Shown one piece after another: positions 33,732 through 41,798 of a stretch of DNA of 64,000 nucleotides. Origin of the DNA: JBCFBK01 sp038562555 (GTDB taxonomy: Bacteria; Bacteroidota; Bacteroidia; Bacteroidales; Prolixibacteraceae); contig JBCFBK010000011.1 of NCBI GenBank assembly GCA_038562555.1, forward strand, positions 50,625 through 114,624, given 5' to 3'. Below the pieces are notes generated by a model. The model had not been told where the DNA came from. It saw nothing but the letters and a program-made list of their open reading frames with translations, and ran no database searches. A program made the translations under genes and the position numbers. Position 1 is the stretch's first letter. Every line of letters begins with the position of its first letter.

Positions 33732-36532
33732 TTATGCAAATGCAGATCAAACGCGGGTTAGCCGTCATCGCAACGGTCGAAATAGACGAAAGCACGGTTT
33801 TTTCAAAAAAGATGATGGCCGATCATAAGATCCGGGCTGAGTTCTACGCGTCCGCTCCGCTGCCTATTCAGCTAGGCGATTATATTACTGTTGCAGGGAT
33901 CGACTACTTTCTTAACCGGCTGCCGGAACTTCAGAAGATCAATATTCAGACCTACAAATACTCCGCTGAGTTTGAAGGGCCTGAGTACTCGCTGTACAAT
34001 AAGCTTTTCCTGTATGACGGCCTGTCTGAGTTTGATTACACCGGATCGCCGGAGGACTTCCTCACGCTGATCGTAGGGCAGATCAATCTGATCGATCCGG
34101 GATGGTCAGTCGGTTCAGTTGACACGGCAGACGACATTAACCTCACTTTCTCTAACGTCAGTTGTCGGCAGGCCTTGACTCAGGTAGCAGAGGCCTTCAA
34201 AATGGAATACGATGTGGCAGGAAAAGCGATCAGCCTTAAGACCTCTATAGGTACAGTCACTGCACACCGGTTCGAATACGGGCGCGGGAATGGTCTGTAC
34301 AAGCTTACCAGGGTGCAGGTCAGTGATCAGAATATCGTCACCCGGGTGTATGGCTTCGGTGGATCGACAAACATCTCCGCTGATTATCGAGATAGAGCTA
34401 AAAAGCTGATCTTTGAAAGCCGGTACCTTGAAGCAAACACAGCGCTGTACGGAGTAATTGAAGGTGTGTTCAACGACGAAAAGATCTTCCCAAAGCGGAC
34501 CGGTACACTGTCGGCTGTTCATGTTGAATATGACACGGAAGGCAATTATAATCCTACTCTCAGCTATGTTGAAGATACGACTATTGATTTTGATCTTAAC
34601 GCCTATCTGATCTCCGGACAGACGGCGAAAATCGTATTCAAAAGCGGGGATTTATCCGGGCAAGAGTTCGAGATCTGGAAGCACGATCATGCAACTAAGC
34701 GGATCTATTTCAACGTCTTTGACGAGTCGGATGGCTACCCGCTGCCCAACAGCCTCAATCTACCGGCCATAGGTAACACGTACACGCTTGTTAATATCTC
34801 CATGCCTGCTGAATACATTACAGCGGCGGAAACAGCCTTGCAAGCAGCCACGCAGGCCTATCTGGATCAGAACAGCGTGCCGATGGTGACATATAACCTT
34901 GAGATTGACCCGAAGTACATTAAGGAAAACTCCATCGCGCTAAAGGTCGGTGACCTGGTCACGATCTATGACGCCGCTTTGGGCATTGATAAGCTGATCC
35001 GGGTCCTGTCGCTTGAATACCCGCTTGTCAACCCGAACAAGATCAAAGCCACAATCTCCGACACGGTCCTGTATACGACCTCAGAGCGGGTGATCCTTGA
35101 ACAGGCAAAACAGAAGCGCAATGTCGTTACTCTAAAACGTCAATCGATCGAGACGGCCAGGCGCAATACTACAAGCCTTAAAACGCTACGTGACTACCTG
35201 CTTGACTCAGATAATGAATTCGATCAGGATCTGATCACAGCTAAGCGGATTGCTGCTCTGCTTATCGAGTCCGGGACGAGTGCCGGGAACTTTCTACTCC
35301 ATACGCCGGTACCTACCTTTTTGGACAACTACGGAGGAGATGCAAACGCGTTTCTTGCCCCGGCTTGTACATTGTCTCACCTTGAAGTCAGCATCTTAAT
35401 CGCCGGGGTCGAGAGTGCCAACTGGGCAATGGCAGAAGGATCATTTGCAAGCCTGACACCGGCAACGGCTTACTACCTCTATGCGAAGTGTTCAAAGACT
35501 CAGGCAACGGGCGTGTGGGTGCTGTCCAGCGAAGCGATTGCATCGGATCAGGAGGGGTTCTATTACTTCCCCGCTGGAACTTTGTTGCCCGTTGACGCGA
35601 AGGGCGTCCGGGCTTTTGTCACCATGTACGGGAAGACCTGGATCAATGCCGGTACGATTATTACCGGCAAGCTGCAGGACGTGTCTGAAAATAACTTCAT
35701 TGATTTGGACGCCGGTACGTTCCAGCTTGGCGGGATCGATCACGGGATTACGGAGGCTGACGTAACAACGCTCCAGGACGTTAAAATAAACGGCGTTCTC
35801 ATGTCAAACATGGTGTTTGCCGCGCTGGCTTATATTGAGAATTTAGGGGTAAAGTACCTTAAAACAGCGGACATCGGGCAGCGTATATTTATTAATGGAG
35901 CAGATGGCTCTCTAAGTTTTTATGATGCCAGCGATAACTTAATTATGCAGCTTGCAGGCGGCACAATGAAAGCCTTAAAAACCCTTATTGGCAGCGGAGA
36001 CAGTACCGCCGGTCTTATTATTGAAAACGGTGACATATGCGCAAAGGGTGATAACCTTGACATAAACGATGCTGGTAGCGGAACTTGGACACCGTACGGT
36101 ATGATTAGTGGTACAAAACATTTGCGGGTTTTTGGTGGTGACGGGATTTATGGAGACATTATTGTTGACATCTACCCAACTGGTATTATGTTCAATCAAA
36201 ACAATGGGTTTGTAAAAGTAAATGGCGTAGTTTCTTCGGGTCGCCCGGTAGCAAGGCTTACGGAAACTACCCAATTAACGAATGAAGATGAATATATCGT
36301 TTATGCCGGTGCTTCAAACGCCACTCTTACCCTACCAGCCAATCCCACGAAGGGAAAAGAATTCATGATAATGTGCGAGACCGGGGTGACATTGACGGTT
36401 GATGCGAATGGCAAGACCATAAAATATGGAGAAAATAGCACTACTTCTTCTTTCAATATTCCCTCGATACGGGATTTGTATTGTCTTAAATGGGACACGC
36501 AATACTGGCAGTATCATTGGATGGGGCGTTGA
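33713..36532 (+). CDS. tail hub / baseplate protein
   Basis: A 939-residue protein. The N-terminal 400 residues are beta-rich and hub-like (IQLGDYITVAGIDYFLNRLPELQKI; GPEYSLYNKLFLYDGLSEFDY). A helical linker follows, then a fibre-like C-terminus with DNTIKY-type beta repeats (TLTLPANPTKGKEFMIMCETGVTLTVDANGKTIKYG) resembling phage fibre tips. GC falls over the last 700 nt, as in the neighbouring fibre gene. Start ATG 33713 overlaps the previous gene. Exact family not certain. Confidence 0.7.
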   Translation: MGKIPVIMQMQIKRGLAVIATVEIDESTVFSKKMMADHKIRAEFYASAPLPIQLGDYITVAGIDYFLNRLPELQKINIQTYKYSAEFEGPEYSLYNKLFLYDGLSEFDYTGSPEDFLTLIVGQINLIDPGWSVGSVDTADDINLTFSNVSCRQALTQVAEAFKMEYDVAGKAISLKTSIGTVTAHRFEYGRGNGLYKLTRVQVSDQNIVTRVYGFGGSTNISADYRDRAKKLIFESRYLEANTALYGVIEGVFNDEKIFPKRTGTLSAVHVEYDTEGNYNPTLSYVEDTTIDFDLNAYLISGQTAKIVFKSGDLSGQEFEIWKHDHATKRIYFNVFDESDGYPLPNSLNLPAIGNTYTLVNISMPAEYITAAETALQAATQAYLDQNSVPMVTYNLEIDPKYIKENSIALKVGDLVTIYDAALGIDKLIRVLSLEYPLVNPNKIKATISDTVLYTTSERVILEQAKQKRNVVTLKRQSIETARRNTTSLKTLRDYLLDSDNEFDQDLITAKRIAALLIESGTSAGNFLLHTPVPTFLDNYGGDANAFLAPACTLSHLEVSILIAGVESANWAMAEGSFASLTPATAYYLYAKCSKTQATGVWVLSSEAIASDQEGFYYFPAGTLLPVDAKGVRAFVTMYGKTWINAGTIITGKLQDVSENNFIDLDAGTFQLGGIDHGITEADVTTLQDVKINGVLMSNMVFAALAYIENLGVKYLKTADIGQRIFINGADGSLSFYDASDNLIMQLAGGTMKALKTLIGSGDSTAGLIIENGDICAKGDNLDINDAGSGTWTPYGMISGTKHLRVFGGDGIYGDIIVDIYPTGIMFNQNNGFVKVNGVVSSGRPVARLTETTQLTNEDEYIVYAGASNATLTLPANPTKGKEFMIMCETGVTLTVDANGKTIKYGENSTTSSFNIPSIRDLYCLKWDTQYWQYHWMGR

Positions 36533-36831
36533 TTTACTAAGCTAAGTTTGACATGATCTATTTCTACATACCTAAATTCATAGCCAGCATCTATAACTCT
36601 TATGCTACCAAAATATAATCGGGTAAGGGTATGTCCGTCATCAAATCGAAGCGTTATGGAGTAGGCGAGACCTTGATCATTGTCGCATTGTATTTCAATA
36701 TTATTTTCATACACAGAAGCGATTCGGAATACTGCATTTTCGAATTCAAAAGGCTCTGGATTGTAGATAGAATCGCTTTCGGCACACCCGGCCATCAAAA
36801 CAACAATTAATAAAGCAAGTAAGGTTTTCAT
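36514..36831 (-). CDS. phage-encoded lipoprotein (moron)
   Basis: A 105-residue protein on the opposite strand to its neighbours. It has an N-terminal signal peptide with lipobox LMAGC (cleavage before C16) and a mature beta-rich domain. ATG 36831 is chosen because it begins the signal peptide; a longer ORF start at 36936 gives an implausible N-terminus. It has its own promoter-like box and converges on the hub gene. An isolated lipoprotein next to lysis genes is a typical lysogenic-conversion or superinfection-exclusion candidate. Confidence 0.7.
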   Translation of the reverse strand: MKTLLALLIVVLMAGCAESDSIYNPEPFEFENAVFRIASVYENNIEIQCDNDQGLAYSITLRFDDGHTLTRLYFGSIRVIDAGYEFRYVEIDHVKLSLVNQRPIQ

Positions 36832-36849
36832 GATGTAATTTTTTATTAC

Positions 36850-36857
36850 CAAATGTA
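36850..36857 (-). promoter_or_regulatory. -7 box of the lipoprotein gene
   Basis: TACATTTG on the minus strand, 18 nt before the lipoprotein ATG, matches TAnnTTTG. The best -33 candidate is GTTG with a 20-nt spacer (3 of 4 bases), so it is a moderate promoter. Confidence 0.5.
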
Positions 36858-36974
36858 AATAATATATCGATGCAAAGCAACAGCATAAATTTGTCATTTT
36901 TAAAAACGCACCTGCTTGATTTAAAGAATGTAGCATTCAGCAAACGAACATTTTAGCTAAATTTTTTATGAGAA

Positions 36975-36995
36975 AAGTGTTTTTATTGTAAACAC
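36975..36995 (+). promoter_or_regulatory. late-gene palindrome, copy 3
   Basis: AAGTGTTT, 7 nt, AAACAC, differing from copy 2 at one position of 21. A -7-like TATATTTA (37003-37010) follows after 7 nt. It is 27 nt before the holin ATG, so it is the probable lysis-module promoter. Confidence 0.6.
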
Positions 36996-37022
36996 TTTAA
37001 TTTATATTTACAGAAAAACCGC

Positions 37023-37502
37023 ATGGAAAACTTCAATCACATCTTTGTGATCCTCTGGATGCTATTCGGATTATACTCATTAGTCCTTATAGCGATTATG
37101 GCTGACCTCTGGTCCGGTGTAAGAAAGGCTAAAAGTCTGGGTAAAGCCCGGACAAGTTACGGATTTAAACGAACAGTCGATAAGATTGCGAGGTACTATA
37201 ATACCTTAATCGCTCTTAGTGTCGTGGACACTATGCAGATGGGAGGGGTGTGGTACCTTGACGGCTTTTACGGCTATTCTATACCGATCCTGCCGATCAT
37301 CACCCTGGTAGGCGCTATTGGGATAGGCCTGATCGAGATTAAGTCCATCTATGAAAAGGCAGAAGATAAAGTGCAGATGGAGAGCATTGGCAAAATGGCC
37401 GGCAGGATCATCGCTAACAAGGAGGATCTGGTCGAGGTCGCGAAAGCCATTGCCGACTTTATGCAGGAAAACCACAAAGCTAAAACCGATACTAATGGAT
37501 GA
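37023..37502 (+). CDS. holin
   Basis: A 159-residue phage holin of the type seen in Bacteroidetes and Firmicutes phages. There are hydrophobic segments near residues 5-30 and 60-105 separated by a basic loop (VRKAKSLGKARTSYGFKRT), then a charged soluble tail. It is first of the lysis cassette and overlaps the next ORF. Confidence 0.75.
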   Translation: MENFNHIFVILWMLFGLYSLVLIAIMADLWSGVRKAKSLGKARTSYGFKRTVDKIARYYNTLIALSVVDTMQMGGVWYLDGFYGYSIPILPIITLVGAIGIGLIEIKSIYEKAEDKVQMESIGKMAGRIIANKEDLVEVAKAIADFMQENHKAKTDTNG

Positions 37503-37755
37503 TGTTGTAAAAAAGCTATTCGTAGACAGCAAACAAGACATAGACATAAAAGCCGATGATTTCATTGTAGCTGTCGGAAAGCTAAAAAGCAACAGCATTT
37601 ATCACGTTATAGAGTCGCGAAGATCAGAAAGGGCCTGCGGTTTCAGATTCCATTTAAAAGTAATGAGATCCGATTTACCGACGTGCATTCGAAGAGATTC
37701 TAATCAGAAGCTAATCCCTATGGTTTGGTATAATAGAAATAAAAAAATTAACTGA
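37495..37755 (+). CDS. small lysis-cassette protein, unknown function
   Basis: An 86-residue basic protein from ATG 37495, overlapping the holin end by 8 nt and ending 2 nt before the lysozyme. It resembles an alpha/beta soluble protein. Function unknown. Confidence 0.6.
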   Translation: MDDVVKKLFVDSKQDIDIKADDFIVAVGKLKSNSIYHVIESRRSERACGFRFHLKVMRSDLPTCIRRDSNQKLIPMVWYNRNKKIN

Positions 37756-37757
37756 AG

Positions 37758-38279
37758 ATGGCAAATCATAAGTTGATCGTACCGATAATCGAGAAGTGGG
37801 AAGGTGGCTGGTCCGACGATCCTAACGACAAGGGCGGGGCCACGATGAAAGGCATAACGCTGCGAACCTATACCGAGTACTGCAAAAGAAAGGGGCTTGC
37901 TGCACCCACCAAAGCCGATCTGAAAAACATCTCACAGGCTCAGTGGAACGAGGTTCTGAAAACGATGTTCTGGGATAAGTGGAGAGCCGACCAGCTCGAA
38001 AACCAGTCAATAGCTAACATCTTGGTAGACTGGTACTGGAACAGCGGGGCCTATGGTATCAAAATACCGCAAAGGTTACTCGGCTTAAAAGAGGACGGCA
38101 TCGTAGGCCCGTTAACTATCAACGCTGTCAACCTGCTGCCTGCAAACGAATTATTCAACGATATCAAAGCGGAGCGGTTGAAATTCGTTGAGAGCATCGT
38201 ACGTAACAACCCGTCACAGGCCAAATACCTGAATGGCTGGAAAAACAGAATTAACGACTTTAAATTTCAACGAACATGA
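37758..38279 (+). CDS. endolysin, GH108 N-acetylmuramidase
   Basis: A 173-residue lysozyme. The catalytic glutamate is E15 in EKWEGGWSDDPNDKGGATMKGIT, the GH108 signature. The C-terminal part (GLKEDGIVGPLTINAVN) is a peptidoglycan-binding domain of the PG_binding_3 type. There is no signal peptide, so release depends on the holin. It overlaps the spanin gene by 4 nt. Confidence 0.9.
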   Translation: MANHKLIVPIIEKWEGGWSDDPNDKGGATMKGITLRTYTEYCKRKGLAAPTKADLKNISQAQWNEVLKTMFWDKWRADQLENQSIANILVDWYWNSGAYGIKIPQRLLGLKEDGIVGPLTINAVNLLPANELFNDIKAERLKFVESIVRNNPSQAKYLNGWKNRINDFKFQRT

Positions 38280-38692
38280 AAAGCATAATCGTTTTTATTT
38301 TGCTGGCTCTTATGGCCGGATGCAAGACAATCAAGTACGTCCCGGTTGAGACCGTCAAGATCGAGTACAAAGATAAGCTTAGAATAGAGAAGGACACGAT
38401 CGTCCAGCACGATTCAATCTACGTTAAGGACTCAGGCGACACGGTCCTGATCGAGCGGTTCAAATATCTGTACAAATACCGGGACCGGATCGTCCGGGAC
38501 TCTATTCACGTTCAGGACTCCATACAGGTGCCTTATCCTGTCGAGGTGCCGGTTGAAGTGAATAAGCTAACTAGGTGGCAGGTATGGCAACTCATGGCGT
38601 TCCGCATTTTGGTATTAGTTGGCGGGCTTTATGGCTTATACCGGCTAAAGAAAAAAGGCATACTCGGAAGGCTATTATCGTTTTTAAAATAA
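38276..38692 (+). CDS. predicted u-spanin
   Basis: A 138-residue protein with an N-terminal signal and lipobox (LMAGC, cysteine 16). A long charged periplasmic helix follows, then a single C-terminal transmembrane segment (residues about 104-125), ending in a basic tail. One polypeptide with both an outer-membrane lipid anchor and an inner-membrane segment is the build of unimolecular spanins such as T1 gp11. Its place after the endolysin fits outer-membrane fusion in the last step of lysis. Confidence 0.8.
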   Translation: MKSIIVFILLALMAGCKTIKYVPVETVKIEYKDKLRIEKDTIVQHDSIYVKDSGDTVLIERFKYLYKYRDRIVRDSIHVQDSIQVPYPVEVPVEVNKLTRWQVWQLMAFRILVLVGGLYGLYRLKKKGILGRLLSFLK

Positions 38693-38728
38693 ACCTCCAT
38701 CGGGAGGCTTCATAGGTTTGTGTCGTGT

Positions 38729-38759
38729 AAGACCCTGGTCAGAGGATCAGGGTCTTTTT
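38729..38759 (+). terminator. rho-independent terminator at phage end
   Basis: AAGACCCTG (38729-38737) and CAGGGTCTT (38748-38756), then TTT: an intrinsic terminator after the lysis genes. A smaller CCTCC/GGAGG hairpin lies just before it. Confidence 0.8.
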
Positions 38760-38791
38760 ATGTTCAGAAAATACATTCATTTTGCCTTTTT

Positions 38792-38854
38792 TGTATGTAA
38801 ACGTGTATGTAAATAAAAAATGCGCCTTGTATCGTACTGATATAAAGCGCATTT
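38792..38854. other. probable attachment-region repeats beside tRNA-Arg
   Basis: TGTATGTAAA is repeated directly at 38792 and 38804, followed by an AAATGCGC (38818-38825) / GCGCATTT (38847-38854) inverted repeat. Short direct repeats next to a tRNA 3' end are typical of integrase arm sites; this is an inference, since the left prophage end is outside the window. Confidence 0.4.
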
Positions 38855-38867
38855 AAAAATAGGTATG

Positions 38868-38905
38868 TGACCCCATCGGGATTCGAACCCAAATCGTCAG
38901 AACCG
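38868..38905. other. probable prophage attachment core at tRNA 3' end
   Basis: Phage genes stop at 38692 and host genes start past the tRNA. The 3' half of tRNA-Arg (T-arm to anticodon arm) is therefore the natural crossover core. The matching copy should be at the left prophage end, outside the window. Confidence 0.4.
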
Positions 38906-38939
38906 GAATCTGAAATTCTATCCATTGAACTATGGGGCC
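38868..38939 (-). tRNA. tRNA-Arg (anticodon CCG)
   Basis: A 72-nt cloverleaf on the minus strand: acceptor GGCCCCA pairs with TGGGGTC (one G-T), anticodon arm TCAGA-TTCCGGT-TCTGA with anticodon CCG, and T-arm TTGGG-TTCGAAT-CCCGA. The discriminator base is A and CCA is not encoded. Its 3' end faces the prophage, so it is the likely integration site. Confidence 0.9.
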
Positions 38940-39085
38940 GGGAGCGACTGCAAAAATAGTAAAACATTTGTTTTGGCCTTGAAAAAAAGCAAAAACTTAA
39001 AAAGAATAATTAGATTTGGATTGTTGATAATATCATACTGCCGGATAGGAGAGGAACGGTGGAAATAGCTTATTTTTGTCCTAAT

Positions 39086-39904
39086 ATGGAAACATTCACA
39101 ATGACAGAAGAATTACTAGCGAAAGGAAAACAGTTTTTTGAGGATTACACAAAGAAACTGATTAAATCCAAAGATTTTTACACATCTGATAACTTGCAGC
39201 TTAAGAAAGATCACTCTTTACGTGTTGCCGGTTTGTGTGCTCATCTGGCAGGCAAACTGGAGCTGGATGAGGAGGAATGCCGGTTAGCTGAATTCATCGG
39301 ACTCATGCACGATTTGGGAAGATTTCCACAATTTGAAAAATACCAGAGTTTTGACGATTTAAAAACAGAAGATCATGCGTCTTTAAGTGTTGGTGTTCTG
39401 AAGGCTGAGGACCTTTTTCTGGAATTGTCAGAGGCCGAGCAGCAAATCGTCATACAGACCATTGAAGGACACAATAAATTGGCGATTAGCTCCAAAGATA
39501 AGCCTGTCATTTTATTTAGCCAAATCCTGCGTGATGCGGATAAGCTGGACTTGTGGGAAGTTGCTGTTTCTTATTTGAAACGGGATGGTTCTTTCGGACT
39601 TCCGTCGATCAGTTTAAATCTCCCGAAGTCTCCCGGAGTAAGCGAGGTGGTGATTAAGGGGATTCTGGCAGGAAAGCCGGTAGCAAAAAAAGATTTACAA
39701 TCGATAAACGATTTCAAGCTTTTTTTGATGGCTATGGTCTATGATCTCAACTTTAAGGCGAGCTTTTTGCTGCTGAACCACAAGCAGCTAATTACTAAAA
39801 TTTATGACACGCTTCCCAAACGGGATGACGTTATTAATGTTTACCGACAGATCAGGCTCTTTATCGAAAATAAATTTGTTGAACAAAAAGGCAACAGGGA
39901 GTAA
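39086..39904 (+). CDS. HD-domain protein
   Basis: A 272-residue host protein. H..HD...D is visible in DHSLRVAGLCAHLAGKLELDEEECRLAEFIGLMHDLGRFPQF and in EDHASLS, with RDADKLD further on, as in HD hydrolases. A TATTTTTG -7 box (39071-39078) precedes the ATG, and the true start could be the internal ATG 39101. Substrate unknown. The downstream Bfd-like gene follows after 7 nt. Confidence 0.75.
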   Translation: METFTMTEELLAKGKQFFEDYTKKLIKSKDFYTSDNLQLKKDHSLRVAGLCAHLAGKLELDEEECRLAEFIGLMHDLGRFPQFEKYQSFDDLKTEDHASLSVGVLKAEDLFLELSEAEQQIVIQTIEGHNKLAISSKDKPVILFSQILRDADKLDLWEVAVSYLKRDGSFGLPSISLNLPKSPGVSEVVIKGILAGKPVAKKDLQSINDFKLFLMAMVYDLNFKASFLLLNHKQLITKIYDTLPKRDDVINVYRQIRLFIENKFVEQKGNRE

Positions 39905-39911
39905 TCTGAGA

Positions 39912-40121
39912 ATGCGTGACAGGCTGGTGTGCATCTGCAATATGGTTTCTGAAAAGGAAATCCTGGGTGAGTTGAAGAAAGGAGCTGAAGACACATCTGC
40001 CATACAGCGGATTACCCGTGCGGGAACCAGTTGCGGAAGATGTTTAACAACAATCGACCGGATGGTGGATGAGTATTACCTGATGCACCCGCAGGATCCG
40101 CAAGGCAAACTGGAGTTTTAA
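39912..40121 (+). CDS. Bfd-like [2Fe-2S]-binding protein
   Basis: A 69-residue protein with four cysteines in the BFD pattern: C-x-C near residue 7 (VCICNMV) and C-x2-C (TSCGRC) about 33 residues later. Such domains bind [2Fe-2S] and often deliver electrons for iron release. ATG 39912 is chosen over longer in-frame starts inside the HD gene. Confidence 0.8.
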   Translation: MRDRLVCICNMVSEKEILGELKKGAEDTSAIQRITRAGTSCGRCLTTIDRMVDEYYLMHPQDPQGKLEF

Positions 40122-40131
40122 GCAATAGCTA

Positions 40132-40168
40132 ATAAAAAAGCTTCTCTTTTTCGGAGAAGCTTTTTTAT
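40132..40168. terminator. bidirectional terminator
   Basis: AAAAAAGCTTCTC (40134-40146) pairs with GGAGAAGCTTTTTT (40153-40166), with A/T runs on both sides. It separates the + strand Bfd gene from the end of the minus-strand decarboxylase operon. Confidence 0.85.
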
Positions 40169-40186
40169 TATGTGATAACTCTGCAT

Positions 40187-41341
40187 TTACATCAGGAAGC
40201 TCAGCAAGATACCCGCGGCAACTGCCGAACCGATCACACCGGCCACATTTGGCCCCATCGCATGCATGAGCAGGTGGTTGGTCTTGTCATACTGTAAGCC
40301 GACAACCTGGGAGACCCTGGCGCTGTCAGGAACAGCCGAAACGCCGGAATTTCCGATCAACGGATTGATTTTGTTGCCTTCTTTGAGGAACAAATTGATT
40401 ATTTTCACAAACAGGACGCCTCCTGCTGTAGCAATAAAGAAAGATGCTGCACCCAGGACAAAAATTCCAACTGATTTTATCGTTAAGAAAGTTGTGGCCT
40501 GAGTCGATGCGCCTACTGTCAGACCAATAAGGATCGTTACAATATCAATTAGAGGGCCTTTTGCCGTATCGGCCAGCCGTTTTGTCACGCCGCTTTCTTT
40601 CAGCAGATTTCCAAAAAAGAGCATCCCTAAAAGCGGCAGACCGCTTGGTACGATAAAGGTAGTTAAAAGCATCCCCGTTATCGAGAAAAGGACTTTTTCG
40701 GTCTTGGATACAACACGCGGAGGCTTCATCCTGATTAACCGTTCTTTCTTCGAGGTCAGCAATTTCATTACCGGAGGCTGAATAACAGGTACCAGAGCCA
40801 TATACGAGTATGCGGAAATGGCAATTGCGCCCATTAAATCAGGAGCCAGTTTCGATGAAAGGAAAATGGCTGTTGGTCCGTCAGCGCCGCCAATAATGCC
40901 GATCGCTCCCGCTTCAGTGGGGCTGAAGCCGAGCGCAAGGGCAATGCAATAAGCGCCGAAGATACCCAATTGCGCAGCAGCTCCGATCAGGATCAGTTTC
41001 GGGTTTGAAATCAGGGCCGAAAAATCGGTCATCGCACCGATGCCCAGAAAGATCAACGGAGGATAAACTCCCTGAATGACTCCAAAATAGAGGTAGTTGA
41101 GAACACTTCCGGATTCATACACACCTATTTTATAGCCAGGGGCAAAAGCAATATTACCTACCAGGATCCCGAAACCAATCGGGATCAGCAGCATCGGCTC
41201 AAACTCCTTGGCAATAGCCAGATAGATGAAGGTCAGGCCAATTGCAATCATGATCACGTGTCCCACAGTCAGGTTGGCAAATGCCGTGAAGCCTATGAAT
41301 TCAGTCAGGTGATCGATAATAAAATCAGAAAACTTCCCCAT
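40187..41341 (-). CDS. sodium-translocating decarboxylase beta subunit
   Basis: A 384-residue integral membrane protein with about ten hydrophobic segments. GGADGPTAIF and the SGVSAVPDSARV region are OadB/MmdB-family signatures for carboxybiotin decarboxylation coupled to Na+ export. It is the last gene of a five-gene operon for methylmalonyl-CoA decarboxylase. ATG 41341 is preferred to GTG 41344. Confidence 0.9.
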   Translation of the reverse strand: MGKFSDFIIDHLTEFIGFTAFANLTVGHVIMIAIGLTFIYLAIAKEFEPMLLIPIGFGILVGNIAFAPGYKIGVYESGSVLNYLYFGVIQGVYPPLIFLGIGAMTDFSALISNPKLILIGAAAQLGIFGAYCIALALGFSPTEAGAIGIIGGADGPTAIFLSSKLAPDLMGAIAISAYSYMALVPVIQPPVMKLLTSKKERLIRMKPPRVVSKTEKVLFSITGMLLTTFIVPSGLPLLGMLFFGNLLKESGVTKRLADTAKGPLIDIVTILIGLTVGASTQATTFLTIKSVGIFVLGAASFFIATAGGVLFVKIINLFLKEGNKINPLIGNSGVSAVPDSARVSQVVGLQYDKTNHLLMHAMGPNVAGVIGSAVAAGILLSFLM

Positions 41342-41344
41342 CAC

Positions 41345-41788
41345 TTACTCTCCTATTATAATTAGCACATCACCTTCCATCACGGCATCACCTTTGCTCT
41401 TCAGAATGGAAATAACCTTTCCGGGCTTGTCCGCTTCAATGTTATTTTCCATTTTCATGGCTTCCAGCATCAGCAGTTTCTGTCCGCGCTGGACGGTGTC
41501 ACCTTCCCGGACAAAGATGTCAAGGATAACACCGGGTAGCGGGGATTTAATATTTCCTGCTCCTTTGGGGGCTGACGGACTTGCCGTTTTAGCTGCTGCC
41601 GGATGGCTGTCTGTGGATGGAACAGCCACAGGGCGAACCAGTTTTGGTGTTTTTGAGGTCTTAATATCTTTTTCGACTTCAACCTGATAGGAAGTTCCGT
41701 TGACTTCAATGTCTACCAAATTATCTTCGACGTTGATAATCTCGGTTTCGTATTGAGTTCCGTTTATCTTAAATTTAAACTTTTTCAT
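41345..41788 (-). CDS. biotin carboxyl carrier protein of the decarboxylase
   Basis: A 147-residue protein with an N-terminal domain, an Ala/Pro-rich linker and a C-terminal biotinyl domain with EAMKMEN; the biotin-accepting lysine is K112. It shuttles the carboxyl group from the carboxyltransferase to the membrane beta subunit. Confidence 0.9.
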   Translation of the reverse strand: MKKFKFKINGTQYETEIINVEDNLVDIEVNGTSYQVEVEKDIKTSKTPKLVRPVAVPSTDSHPAAAKTASPSAPKGAGNIKSPLPGVILDIFVREGDTVQRGQKLLMLEAMKMENNIEADKPGKVISILKSKGDAVMEGDVLIIIGE

Positions 41789-41798
41789 ATGCTTGTTG

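Noticed and set aside
1..38692. Integrase or CI-like repressor in the phage part
   Set aside because: None found; only the small HTH protein at 11180. They are presumed left of the window.
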